A stretch of DNA of 7,876 nt from Amphritea sp. Lineage in GTDB: Bacteria; Pseudomonadota; Gammaproteobacteria; Pseudomonadales; Balneatricaceae. This document shows, in pieces, positions 1 to 7,111 of the stretch. The number at the start of each line of letters is the position of its first letter. Position 1 is the stretch's first letter. The DNA lies in contig JAGPUU010000185.1 in NCBI GenBank assembly GCA_018067325.1, positions 1 to 7,876 on the forward strand, given 5' to 3'. Position numbers and translations under genes: made by a program. The notes under the pieces were generated by a model that was not told the origin of the DNA, did not search any database, and worked only from the letters and a program-made list of their open reading frames with translations.

Positions 1-1
1 G

Positions 2-109
2 TTTGAGATCTGGAGCGAGGAACGCTGGTTGGCGACCCGTGAAGAGTATCTGGCGGAAGCCGCTGGCGGCGCTGTGTTGCCAGAAGAATTACAGAATTTA
101 TCACTTTAA
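2..109 (+). CDS. mraZ: MraZ, transcriptional regulator of the dcw cluster (3' end only)
   Basis: Reading from base 2 gives 35 residues, starting [10 protein letters not shown] and ending [10 protein letters not shown] before a TAA at 107-109. The 5' part lies outside the window. The FE-W-x-x-E-R-W pattern followed by a short charged, Ala-rich tail is typical of the end of MraZ, and the position directly before rsmH is the usual one. MraZ is a DNA-binding protein of the AbrB/SpoVT fold that forms rings and binds repeats upstream of its own gene; in E. coli it represses the dcw operon. Neither the DNA-binding part nor the operator is visible here, so the assignment rests on the tail plus context. 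The stop lies 20 bases before rsmH, which implies co-transcription. Confidence 0.88.
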   Translation, partial: FEIWSEERWLATREEYLAEAAGGAVLPEELQNLSL

Positions 110-115
110 ACCGAC

Positions 116-120
116 AGGGG
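116..120 (+). promoter_or_regulatory. Ribosome binding site of rsmH
   Basis: AGGGG lies 9 bases before the ATG at 130, in the 20-base gap after mraZ. It supports the chosen rsmH start. No promoter fits in this gap. Confidence 0.6.
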
Positions 121-129
121 TTAACGCAC

Positions 130-1068
130 ATGAGTGCAGAGTTACAACATATCACAGTTATGCTGAATGAGGCTGTGGATACCCTGGTCGGTGACCCTGA
201 AGGGTTTTATATCGATGGTACCTTTGGTCGTGGAGGTCATTCGGCTTTGGTCTTGAGCAGGCTGGCAGAGAAAGGCCGTCTGATGGGGATCGATAAAGAC
301 CCTGAAGCAATTGCCTGCGCAGCAGAACGTTTTGCTGACGAATCGCGTTTTAGTATTGAACGGGGTTCATTTGCCCAGTTAGAAGAGTTTGTGCGTGGGC
401 GTGAACTTGCCGGGAAGGTTGATGGTGTGTTGCTAGATTTGGGTGTTTCATCTCCCCAGTTAGATGATCCTAATCGTGGCTTTAGTTTTATGTCTGATGG
501 GCCGCTGGATATGCGAATGAATCCTGATGTAGGTGAAAGTGCCGCTGAATGGTTAGCCCGCGCCAGTGAGAAAGAGATCGCTGACGTAATGTATACCTAC
601 GGCGAAGAGCGCCATTCCAGACGGATGGCCAAGGCTATCGTTAAAGAACGTGAGCTGGAGCCTATTATTACAACCGGGCGCCTGGCGAAGATTGTTACTG
701 AAGCAAACCCTGCTTGGGAAAAAGGTAAGAACCCCGCAACCCGTGCATTTCAGGGGATTCGGATCTTTATCAACCGTGAATTAGAAGATCTGGAAGACTG
801 TCTTGATCAGGCGTTAGATATGCTAAAGCCTGATGGTCATTTGGTGGTTATCAGCTTTCACTCGTTGGAAGACCGCATCGTTAAACGGTTTATTCGCAAG
901 CACGTAAAAGGCGATGATCATCTGCCGTTAGGTATTCCGGTAACCAATGATATGTTGAAAATTCGTATGAAAGCCGTAGGTAAAGCGGTGAAAGCTGGAC
1001 GCGATGAGGTGTCTGAAAATCCACGCTCTCGAAGTGCCGTCATGCGGGCAGCGAAAAAAATACGATGA
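130..1068 (+). CDS. rsmH: RsmH (MraW), 16S rRNA m4C1402 N4-methyltransferase
   Basis: Cytosolic S-adenosylmethionine-dependent enzyme that methylates N4 of C1402 (E. coli numbering) in 16S rRNA, in the P site of the small subunit. The protein has 312 residues, normal for the family. Visible motifs are the N-terminal [11 protein letters not shown] (7-17), the SAM-binding loop [10 protein letters not shown] (29-38), the acidic strand GIDKDPEA (53-60), [10 protein letters not shown] (103-112) followed by NRGFSF and GPLDMRMN (124-131), then [12 protein letters not shown], and the C-terminal [14 protein letters not shown]. The region between the last methyltransferase strands is the inserted helical domain typical of MraW. 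The ATG at 130 has a good binding site and gives the conserved N-terminus. The gene ends in a 4-base ATGA overlap with ftsL. In E. coli, RsmH and MraZ have been reported to have opposing effects on the operon. No key residue appears to be missing. Confidence 0.97.
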   Translation: MSAELQHITVMLNEAVDTLVGDPEGFYIDGTFGRGGHSALVLSRLAEKGRLMGIDKDPEAIACAAERFADESRFSIERGSFAQLEEFVRGRELAGKVDGVLLDLGVSSPQLDDPNRGFSFMSDGPLDMRMNPDVGESAAEWLARASEKEIADVMYTYGEERHSRRMAKAIVKERELEPIITTGRLAKIVTEANPAWEKGKNPATRAFQGIRIFINRELEDLEDCLDQALDMLKPDGHLVVISFHSLEDRIVKRFIRKHVKGDDHLPLGIPVTNDMLKIRMKAVGKAVKAGRDEVSENPRSRSAVMRAAKKIR

Positions 1069-1415
1069 AACTGAGTGTGCCACTGCCAGGATGGCTGAAG
1101 GCAGAAGATGAACCACAGATTGGCGAGCTGATAAAGCCCGTTGAGCTGGTAAGGCCGGGTTTAGTGCTGATAAGTATCGTTGCTTGTGTTGTGCTTTCTG
1201 CTTTGATGGTTATCTGGTCGGCACATCAGTATCGGTTGCTGTTCAATCAGCAACAAGAATTGGTACAGCAGTGGGATGAGCTTCAGGTTGAATGGGGTCA
1301 GCTGCTGTTAGAACAGGGAGCGCTGGCCGCCAATAATCGGGTGGAGTCAGTAGCAATTAAGCGTTTAGGAATGCGAATTCCTGAACAGGTAGAGGTGATC
1401 AGAGATGAGCGATGA
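1065..1415 (+). CDS. ftsL: FtsL, divisome subunit (bitopic membrane protein)
   Basis: Small inner-membrane protein that forms a coiled-coil complex with FtsB and FtsQ and helps switch on FtsW/FtsI at the septum. The sequence diverges quickly in this family, so the call rests on architecture and position. It has a 30-residue cytoplasmic head, one membrane helix (about 33-51) and a periplasmic helix with Leu at 59, 66, 73, 80 and 87, a perfect heptad (leucine-zipper-like) series. The tail [13 protein letters not shown] is of the usual type. The length of 116 residues is close to E. coli FtsL (121). It begins in an ATGA overlap with rsmH and has no convincing ribosome binding site: upstream is GCGGGCAGCG and then a run of A, so it probably depends on ribosomes ending rsmH. 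Its last 11 bases overlap ftsI. Confidence 0.93.
   Translation: MKLSVPLPGWLKAEDEPQIGELIKPVELVRPGLVLISIVACVVLSALMVIWSAHQYRLLFNQQQELVQQWDELQVEWGQLLLEQGALAANNRVESVAIKRLGMRIPEQVEVIRDER
1392..1400 (+). promoter_or_regulatory. Strong ribosome binding site of ftsI inside ftsL
   Basis: GAGGTGATC is a 9-base match to the sequence complementary to the usual proteobacterial 16S rRNA 3' end (ending GATCACCTCCTTA). The GAGG core ends 9 bases before the ATG at 1405. This settles the ftsI start at 1405 and shows that ftsI is not purely dependent on ftsL termination. The bases also encode EVI of the FtsL tail. Confidence 0.75.
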
Positions 1416-3120
1416 GCAGGGGTTACAAGCTCGTGCCGCAAGGGGTTGGCGCTTATGGCTGGTCTTTGGTTTGCTATTCCTGATAGCCGGCGCTGTCGCC
1501 ACTAAGATGCTCTCTCTGAATGTTCAGGAACATGCGTTTTTGAAGCGACAGGGAGATGCTCGGGTTTTACGTACCGCAGTGATACCCGCTCATCGGGGAA
1601 TGATTAGTGACCGCAATGGTCAGCCTTTGTCTGTGAGTGCTCCAGTATCGACCGTATGGATGAACCCAAAAGAGTTTGATCGGCAGAATGGATCGATCAA
1701 TAAGCTGGCAGCGTTGCTAGGAACCGATAAAACAGCCTTGCTTAAACGGGTTTCGCGCTTCCAGAGTAAGCAGTTTATCTATCTGAAGCGTCAGATGACA
1801 CCGATACAAGCAGCCCAGGTTGAAGAGCTGGAAATGCCCGGCGTTTACGTTGATCGCGAGTACAAACGATTTTATCCAGCTGCAGAAGTAGCCACTCATC
1901 TGGTTGGCTTTACCAATGTAGATGGTAAGGGGCAGGAAGGGATTGAACTGGCCTTTCAGGACTGGTTGCAGGGTATTCCTGGGAAAAAACTGGTCATGCG
2001 AGATTTGCTAGGGCGAACCGTTAAGCATATCCGTGAACTAGAACCGATGTCACAAGGCCGCGATCTGAAGCTGAGTATCGATCTGCGTCTTCAGTATCTG
2101 GCTTATAGAGAATTAAAAGCAGCAGTACAGGCGCATAAAGCAGATTCAGCAGCGATGGTGGTGCTTGATGCGCATACCGGTGAGGTGCTGGCGATGGTGA
2201 ATCAGCCATCTTACAACCCGAATGACCGGAGTAATCTGGGGGCGGGGATGGAGTCGTTACGTAATAGAGCGGTGACCGATACCTTTGAACCTGGCTCAAC
2301 CATGAAACCGTTGACTATCGCGGCAGCGTTGATGAGTGGGAAATATAAGGCGAGTACTGTGATTGATACCTCGCCTGGCTATATTCGGGTAAAGGGCAAA
2401 ACGATTCGAGATCATCGTAACTATGGTGAGCTGGATCTGGGTCGGATTATTACGAAATCCAGTAATGTTGGCGTTACTAAACTGGCTCTCAGCATGCATG
2501 AAGATGCGATACGAAACGTATTTCAGAATGTTGGTTTAGGGCAAGTGTCGGGTACCGGTTTTCCGGGGGAACAGGCTGGTGTGTTGCCTTATATTCCGAA
2601 AAAGCGGCTTATCGAACGGGCAACGATGGCATATGGGTATGGTTTAGCGGTAACCCCATTGCAGCTGGCACAGGCGTACCTGCCTTTCGCTTCAGGCGGG
2701 TTGGTTCGAAATGTATCTCTGCTAAAGCTTGATCGCCCTGAACCTGCTACTCGGGTGATGCCTGAGAAAGTTGCCAATCAGGTTCTAAGAATGATGGAGA
2801 CGGTTACCCAGACAGGTGGTACAGGACGTCGTGCTGCTATCGAAGGTTATCGGGTAGCAGGAAAGACCGGTACGGTGCATAAGGTTGGCTCGGGTGGTTA
2901 TGCCGATGATCAGTATGTATCCATTTTTGCGGGTGTTGCGCCGGTTGATAACCCTGAAATTGTTGCTGTGGTAATGGTAGATAATCCAAAAGGTCAGGAG
3001 TACTACGGTGGTGAAGTTGCCGCACCGGTCTTTTCCCGGGTTGTTGGGGGTGCGTTGCGAATGCTGAATGTGGCACCGGATAACTGGCAGCCAGCTTCAT
3101 CACAGATGGTGATGAAGTGA
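1405..3120 (+). CDS. ftsI: FtsI (PBP3), septal peptidoglycan DD-transpeptidase
   Basis: Monofunctional class B penicillin-binding protein of the divisome; it crosslinks septal peptidoglycan in the periplasm with FtsW as glycosyltransferase partner, and is a beta-lactam target. It has a short cytoplasmic tail, one membrane helix (about 17-35), then the PBP dimerisation domain starting at AHRGMISDRNG (62-72). The transpeptidase domain has all three catalytic motifs: STMK (298-301, nucleophile Ser298), SSN (352-354) and KTGT (487-490). These correspond to Ser307, SSN and KTG of E. coli PBP3. The length of 571 residues compares with 588 in E. coli; the C-terminal tail is short. The start overlaps ftsL by 11 bases but has its own strong binding site. 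The stop overlaps the murE GTG, and the last codons form the right arm of a hairpin there. PBP2 is excluded by the dcw position and the FtsI-type motifs. Confidence 0.98.
   Translation: MSDEQGLQARAARGWRLWLVFGLLFLIAGAVATKMLSLNVQEHAFLKRQGDARVLRTAVIPAHRGMISDRNGQPLSVSAPVSTVWMNPKEFDRQNGSINKLAALLGTDKTALLKRVSRFQSKQFIYLKRQMTPIQAAQVEELEMPGVYVDREYKRFYPAAEVATHLVGFTNVDGKGQEGIELAFQDWLQGIPGKKLVMRDLLGRTVKHIRELEPMSQGRDLKLSIDLRLQYLAYRELKAAVQAHKADSAAMVVLDAHTGEVLAMVNQPSYNPNDRSNLGAGMESLRNRAVTDTFEPGSTMKPLTIAAALMSGKYKASTVIDTSPGYIRVKGKTIRDHRNYGELDLGRIITKSSNVGVTKLALSMHEDAIRNVFQNVGLGQVSGTGFPGEQAGVLPYIPKKRLIERATMAYGYGLAVTPLQLAQAYLPFASGGLVRNVSLLKLDRPEPATRVMPEKVANQVLRMMETVTQTGGTGRRAAIEGYRVAGKTGTVHKVGSGGYADDQYVSIFAGVAPVDNPEIVAVVMVDNPKGQEYYGGEVAAPVFSRVVGGALRMLNVAPDNWQPASSQMVMK
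3095..3117 (+). promoter_or_regulatory. Stem-loop covering the murE translation start
   Basis: The arms CTTCATCAC (3095-3103) and GTGATGAAG (3109-3117) are perfect reverse complements, 9 bp around the 5-base loop AGATG. The last paired base is the G of the murE GTG, and a G-U pair (3094/3118) could extend the stem. The only weak Shine-Dalgarno-like bases for murE, GGTGAT (3108-3113), lie almost wholly within the right arm. If it forms in the mRNA, it would hide the murE start until a ribosome finishing ftsI opens it. It is not terminator-like, since no U-run follows. The pairing is seen directly; the role is inferred. Confidence 0.5.
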
Positions 3121-4619
3121 GTGCTGATTGTTTTTCTCTGGCTGAGTTGCTGCCGCAGCTGGCCCAGAGTGATCTGGCTGAAATGAAGGTCTCCGGGATC
3201 TGTCAGGATAGTCGTTTAGTAAAACCGGGGGATCTGTTTTTCGCCCGTGATGGTGTAAGCCATAAAGGAATCGATTTTGTTTGCTCCGCTGCAGCAGAAG
3301 GGGCAGTTGCTGCGATCGTTGATGACGTAGCGCTGGCTGCAGCGGACTCTATTAACGTGACCATTCCGCTGATTGGTGTGCCAGATGTGGCTGCACTGAT
3401 CGGCGGGGTCGCTTCACGTTTCTATGGGAAGCCTTCCCTTAATATGCGTGTTGTAGGTGTAACCGGAACTAACGGTAAGACCTCATGTGCTCATTACATT
3501 GCGCAGGTATTGGAGTTCTGTGGCGAAACCTGTGGGTTGATTGGCACTGTGGGTAACGGTTTGTTGGGTCAGTTAAATGACGCAACCCATACCACTCCGG
3601 ATGCAATTCAGCTGCACAAAATGTTGGCGGATTTAAAACATCAGGGCGCTACCGTAGTGGTAATGGAAGTGTCCAGTCATGCGCTAGATCAGCAGCGGGT
3701 GAGTGGGGTTCACTTTGATGCGGCGGGTTTTACAAATCTGTCCCGAGATCATCTGGATTACCACGGAGATATGGAAACTTACGGTGCAGCTAAAGCCCGT
3801 CTGTTTTGTGATTTGGAAATAGATCATCAGGTGATTAATGCTGATGATGAGTATGGTGCCCGAATACTGGCTTTGAAGGATGGTCAGGAGCGTATCAGTT
3901 TTGGTGAATCAGAAGGGGCTAAAGTTCGGGCAACTGAAGTAACGCTTTCAGCAATAGGTATTCATGCTCAAATAGTTATGCCGCAGGGAACCTTTGCCTT
4001 GGAATCGGGTCTTATCGGCCGGTTCAATCTGAGTAATCTGTTACTGACTATCGCGATAACTGAGCGGCTGGGCTGCTCTCTTGATCAGATTGATGCAGCG
4101 TTGCATCAAATAACAGCTGTTCCAGGGCGTATGCAACGGGTTTCTCCAGACCGACCTTTGGTTGTTGTTGATTATGCACATACACCCGATGCGTTGGAAA
4201 AAGCTCTGGAAGCACTTCGGACCCATTGTCAGGGTCAACTCTGGTGCGTGTTTGGCTGTGGAGGCGATCGGGATACCGGAAAACGCGTCCAGATGGCTGC
4301 CGTCGCGGAGAAGTTTGCCGATCGGGTTGTGGTTACCAGCGATAACCCGCGTACAGAAGACCCTCAGCAGATTATTGCGATGATCATGAGTGGCTTTCGT
4401 AATGCAGACCGGGTTCTGAATGATGCCGATCGCGCTATGGCGATTAAAACAGCCATTGCTGAATTAACACCGCAAGATATTTTATTGATTGCTGGAAAAG
4501 GGCATGAGAATTATCAGGATATACAAGGGGTGAAAATGCCGTTTGATGATCTGGAGGTTGCCCGTAATGCCTTGGACTTATCTGCGGATAGTTCTGGAGA
4601 AAAAGGAATCGCGCAATGA
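3117..4619 (+). CDS. murE: MurE, UDP-MurNAc-L-Ala-D-Glu:meso-diaminopimelate ligase
   Basis: Cytosolic ATP-dependent Mur ligase that adds the third residue of the stem peptide. The N-terminal UDP-substrate domain (about 1-105) includes DSRLVKPGDLF. The central ATPase domain has the P-loop TGTNGKT (116-122), the TTPDA segment (159-163), EVSSHALD (184-191) and NLSRDHLDYHGDMETY. Lys226 in AAKARLF is the expected carbamylated lysine. The C-terminal domain has DYAHTPDAL, FGCGGDRD and GKGHE (460-464). DNPR (409-412) is the signature of enzymes that accept meso-diaminopimelate rather than L-lysine, so a Gram-negative-type wall is predicted. The length of 500 residues is normal. The start is GTG, overlapping the ftsI stop as GTGA; no in-frame ATG occurs before codon 23, which would cut into the N-terminal domain. 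The start lacks a well-spaced binding site and is probably coupled to ftsI. The stop overlaps murF. Confidence 0.97.
   Translation: MSADCFSLAELLPQLAQSDLAEMKVSGICQDSRLVKPGDLFFARDGVSHKGIDFVCSAAAEGAVAAIVDDVALAAADSINVTIPLIGVPDVAALIGGVASRFYGKPSLNMRVVGVTGTNGKTSCAHYIAQVLEFCGETCGLIGTVGNGLLGQLNDATHTTPDAIQLHKMLADLKHQGATVVVMEVSSHALDQQRVSGVHFDAAGFTNLSRDHLDYHGDMETYGAAKARLFCDLEIDHQVINADDEYGARILALKDGQERISFGESEGAKVRATEVTLSAIGIHAQIVMPQGTFALESGLIGRFNLSNLLLTIAITERLGCSLDQIDAALHQITAVPGRMQRVSPDRPLVVVDYAHTPDALEKALEALRTHCQGQLWCVFGCGGDRDTGKRVQMAAVAEKFADRVVVTSDNPRTEDPQQIIAMIMSGFRNADRVLNDADRAMAIKTAIAELTPQDILLIAGKGHENYQDIQGVKMPFDDLEVARNALDLSADSSGEKGIAQ
4603..4607 (+). promoter_or_regulatory. Ribosome binding site of murF
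   Basis: AAGGA lies 8 bases before the ATG at 4616, inside the last codons of murE. It supports the ATGA-overlap start, so murF can probably recruit ribosomes itself as well as by coupling. Confidence 0.6.
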
Positions 4620-6019
4620 ATGGCCCGTTTAGTCTAAGTGAGCTTGCACCTGCGCTATCTGCTCGTTTGATTGGTGGAAGCTGTGAAGTTTTGGGCGTTA
4701 GTACTGATACGCGAAATATACACGCAGGTGACCTGTTTATCGCGCTACGGGGCGATAATTTCGATGCCCATAATTTTGTCTCCCAGGCCGTAGTGGATGG
4801 TGCTGTTGCGGTAGTGGTCGAGCGTGAAGTTGATGTCGATGTTCCACAGTTAGTTGTGAGTAATACTCGAATGGCGTTGGGGAATATTGCCGCTTATAAC
4901 CGCAATCGGTTTGAAGGTGCACTGTTTGCTGTAACCGGTAGTAGTGGCAAGACGACCGTGAAAGAGATGCTGGCGTCGATCAATCAACTGCGTGGCCAGA
5001 CATTAGCGACCCAAGGGAATCTAAATAATGACATCGGTGTACCCCTGACGCTGCTAAGGCTGTCAGCAGGTGACCGATTTGCAGTGATTGAAATGGGCGC
5101 AAGTGGCGCCCATGAGATCGCTTATAGCACCCACCTGGCAAAGCCGGATGTGGCTATTTTGAATAATGCCATGGGAGCACACCTGGAAGGGTTTGGTTCT
5201 CTCAAAGGGGTCGTTCAGGCAAAGGCTGAAATATTTGAAGGGCTTTCAGCAGATGGTATCGCTGTGGTTAATCAGGACGACCCTCATGTGCAAGTGTGGC
5301 TGGGGATGCTGCAACAGCAGCCGGTAATGACCTTTTCACTGGTTAATCAGCAGGCTTCTGTCTATGCCAGTGATATTAAGTTGCAAGATAACGGTTGTTA
5401 CGCGTTCTCTATGAATTATGAGGGCTACCAGTATCCGGTTAGTCTTAGCCTGATGGGGCGGCACAATATTGCTAATGCGCTGGCCGCAATGACGGCTGTA
5501 CTGGCGGATGGTTGTGATCCTCAGATTGCTGCAGAGGGCGTTGGGCAGTGTCAGGGTGCAGCAGGACGAATGCGGCCGTTTCAACTAGATGAATCAACCT
5601 TGTTGATCGATGACAGTTACAACGCTAACCCCGATGCTGTTAAAGCAGCGGTTGATGCCCTGGTTGAGTTGCAGGGAGAGTCGGTGCTGGTGCTGGGAGA
5701 TATGGGTGAATTGGGCGAGGGTGCTGAACTGAAGCATCGTGATGTTGGAGAGTATGCGGCCGCTAAAAATGTCGACGCTCTATTTAGTTGTGGCGTCATG
5801 AGCCAAGAGGCGGTAGAGGGTTTTGCCGCTGCCGGTGGCAAGCAATCCCAGAATTTTAAAGATAAACCGACACTGCTGAGTGCGCTTAGACAGTTACCAA
5901 AAAATAGAAGAAATCTGCTGGTGAAAGGATCTCGCAGTGCAGGAATGGATCAAATAGTGACTGAACTTATAAAAATGAACGTAACTGTTACAGAATCGAC
6001 TGATGGGGGTAGCCACTGA
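4616..6019 (+). CDS. murF: MurF, UDP-MurNAc-tripeptide:D-alanyl-D-alanine ligase
   Basis: Cytosolic Mur ligase that adds the D-Ala-D-Ala dipeptide to give UDP-MurNAc-pentapeptide, the substrate of MraY encoded next. The N-terminal domain contains [16 protein letters not shown] (29-44). The ATPase domain has the P-loop TGSSGKT (107-113), [13 protein letters not shown] (135-147), an [10 protein letters not shown] segment (159-168) and [13 protein letters not shown] (183-195) followed by [19 protein letters not shown] (281-291) marks the domain junction. The C-terminal domain has [14 protein letters not shown] (332-345), typical of MurF, and LGDMGELG (360-367). The length of 467 residues is usual (E. 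coli 452). ATG 4616 overlaps the murE stop as ATGA and has an AAGGA binding site. The 159-168 segment differs from the more common GANHxGEI form, but no catalytic motif is lost. Confidence 0.97.
   Translation: MNGPFSLSELAPALSARLIGGSCEVLGVSTDTRNIHAGDLFIALRGDNFDAHNFVSQAVVDGAVAVVVEREVDVDVPQLVVSNTRMALGNIAAYNRNRFEGALFAVTGSSGKTTVKEMLASINQLRGQTLATQGNLNNDIGVPLTLLRLSAGDRFAVIEMGASGAHEIAYSTHLAKPDVAILNNAMGAHLEGFGSLKGVVQAKAEIFEGLSADGIAVVNQDDPHVQVWLGMLQQQPVMTFSLVNQQASVYASDIKLQDNGCYAFSMNYEGYQYPVSLSLMGRHNIANALAAMTAVLADGCDPQIAAEGVGQCQGAAGRMRPFQLDESTLLIDDSYNANPDAVKAAVDALVELQGESVLVLGDMGELGEGAELKHRDVGEYAAAKNVDALFSCGVMSQEAVEGFAAAGGKQSQNFKDKPTLLSALRQLPKNRRNLLVKGSRSAGMDQIVTELIKMNVTVTESTDGGSH
6005..6010 (+). promoter_or_regulatory. 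Ribosome binding site of mraY
   Basis: GGGGGT lies 8 bases before the ATG at 6019, within the last codons of murF (GGS). It supports the start that overlaps the murF stop by one base (TGATG). Confidence 0.5.
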
Positions 6020-7101
6020 TGTTATTACTTCTGGCGGAATGGCTGACTGAATATAACAGTTTTTTTGCTGTATTCAGTTACCTCACACTACGTGGCATTT
6101 TTGGTGTGCTGACCGCGCTGGCGATCTCCCTGTTTTTGGGGCCGGCTCTGATTCGTAAGTTGAAAAGCAAACAGATTAAACAGACTGTACGACATGACGG
6201 CCCGGAATCGCACTTCAGTAAAGCGGGCACGCCAACCATGGGTGGCGCACTGATTATTTTGGCGATTATGATCAGTAGCTTGCTTTGGTCGGATCTGACA
6301 AACCGTTACATCTGGATTGTTCTGGGAGTTACCTTTATTTTCGGCGCAGTTGGTTGGGTTGATGATTACCGGATGGTGATTGAGAAGAGCAGTCGTGGCC
6401 TTCCTGCACGTTGGAAGTATTTCTGGCAATCAGTGGGAGGGCTGGGAGCTGCAATAGTGCTCTATGTCACAGCTCAATCACCGGCTGAGACCCAATTGAT
6501 TATTCCTATTTTTAAAGATGTAGCCATAGAGATGGGCTTGTTCTTTATTGTCTTTACCTACTTTGTGATTGTGGGTACATCGAATGCAGTCAATCTGACT
6601 GATGGCCTGGACGGTCTGGCTATTTTGCCAACGGTATTGGTAGCGGGAGCGCTAGGCGTCTTTGCCTATTTAGGGGGTAACGTTAATTTTGCTGAATACC
6701 TGCACATTCCCTATATAGCGGGTTCTGGTGAGTTGATTGTTATTTGTGGATCAATTGTCGGAGCCGGCCTTGGCTTTCTCTGGTTTAACGCTTATCCCGC
6801 TCAAGTCTTTATGGGTGATGTAGGTGCGCTGGCGCTGGGTGCTGCACTGGGTGTCATTGCGGTAATTGTTCGCCAGGAACTGGTGCTGATGATTATGGGT
6901 GGCGTGTTTGTTATTGAAACCGTGTCGGTGATTCTTCAGGTGGCATCATTCAAATTGACGGGTCGGCGTATTTTCAGAATGGCGCCGTTGCATCACCATT
7001 TTGAACTGAAAGGATGGCCGGAACCACGCGTTATCGTTCGGTTCTGGATTATTACTGTCGTGCTGGTCCTGATCGGGCTGGCGACACTTAAGATACGTTA
7101 A
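6019..7101 (+). CDS. mraY: MraY, phospho-MurNAc-pentapeptide translocase (lipid I synthase)
   Basis: Integral inner-membrane enzyme that transfers phospho-MurNAc-pentapeptide from UDP to undecaprenyl phosphate, giving lipid I on the cytoplasmic face. The protein is 360 residues, the same length as the E. coli enzyme, and shows about ten hydrophobic helices. Family motifs in order are [12 protein letters not shown] (69-80), VDDYRMV with the aspartate pair Asp115/Asp116, [13 protein letters not shown] (189-201), [18 protein letters not shown] with Asp267, and [22 protein letters not shown] with the histidine triplet at 325-327. The three aspartates coincide with the essential ones known in E. 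coli MraY. MraY is the target of tunicamycin- and muraymycin-type nucleosides and of phage lysis protein E. The start shares one base with the murF stop; the stop at 7099-7101 is 10 bases before murD. Confidence 0.98.
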   Translation: MLLLLAEWLTEYNSFFAVFSYLTLRGIFGVLTALAISLFLGPALIRKLKSKQIKQTVRHDGPESHFSKAGTPTMGGALIILAIMISSLLWSDLTNRYIWIVLGVTFIFGAVGWVDDYRMVIEKSSRGLPARWKYFWQSVGGLGAAIVLYVTAQSPAETQLIIPIFKDVAIEMGLFFIVFTYFVIVGTSNAVNLTDGLDGLAILPTVLVAGALGVFAYLGGNVNFAEYLHIPYIAGSGELIVICGSIVGAGLGFLWFNAYPAQVFMGDVGALALGAALGVIAVIVRQELVLMIMGGVFVIETVSVILQVASFKLTGRRIFRMAPLHHHFELKGWPEPRVIVRFWIITVVLVLIGLATLKIR

Positions 7102-7102
7102 C

Positions 7103-7106
7103 GGAG
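7103..7106 (+). promoter_or_regulatory. Ribosome binding site of murD
   Basis: GGAG lies 5 bases before the GTG at 7112, just after the mraY stop. It decides the GTG start: no in-frame ATG, GTG or TTG occurs between the mraY stop and 7112, and the translation from 7112 has the expected MurD N-terminus. Confidence 0.6.
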
Positions 7107-7111
7107 CATTT

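Noticed and set aside
110..129. Possible promoter between mraZ and rsmH
   Set aside because: Only 20 bases are available and they are taken up by the ribosome binding site; a promoter inside the mraZ coding end cannot be judged from this fragment.
2021..2299. 92-codon minus-strand frame opposite ftsI, and a similar one at 2837-3103
   Set aside because: Both sit opposite conserved transpeptidase coding sequence and have Pro-, Ser-, His- and Gln-rich shadow-type translations with no recognisable domain.
3095..3120. Intrinsic terminator at the end of ftsI
   Set aside because: The stem there is only moderately GC-rich and is not followed by a U-run; murE follows at once in the same transcript.
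4162..4383. 73-codon plus-strand frame inside murE, and a 74-codon one at 7344-7568 inside murD
   Set aside because: Both are alternate frames of strongly conserved Mur ligase sequence, without their own ribosome binding site or motifs.
6088..6429. 113-codon open frame on the minus strand opposite mraY
   Set aside because: It lies wholly inside mraY. The translation is low in order, with many Asn, Gln and Arg residues and no family motif, and no independent promoter or binding site is evident.
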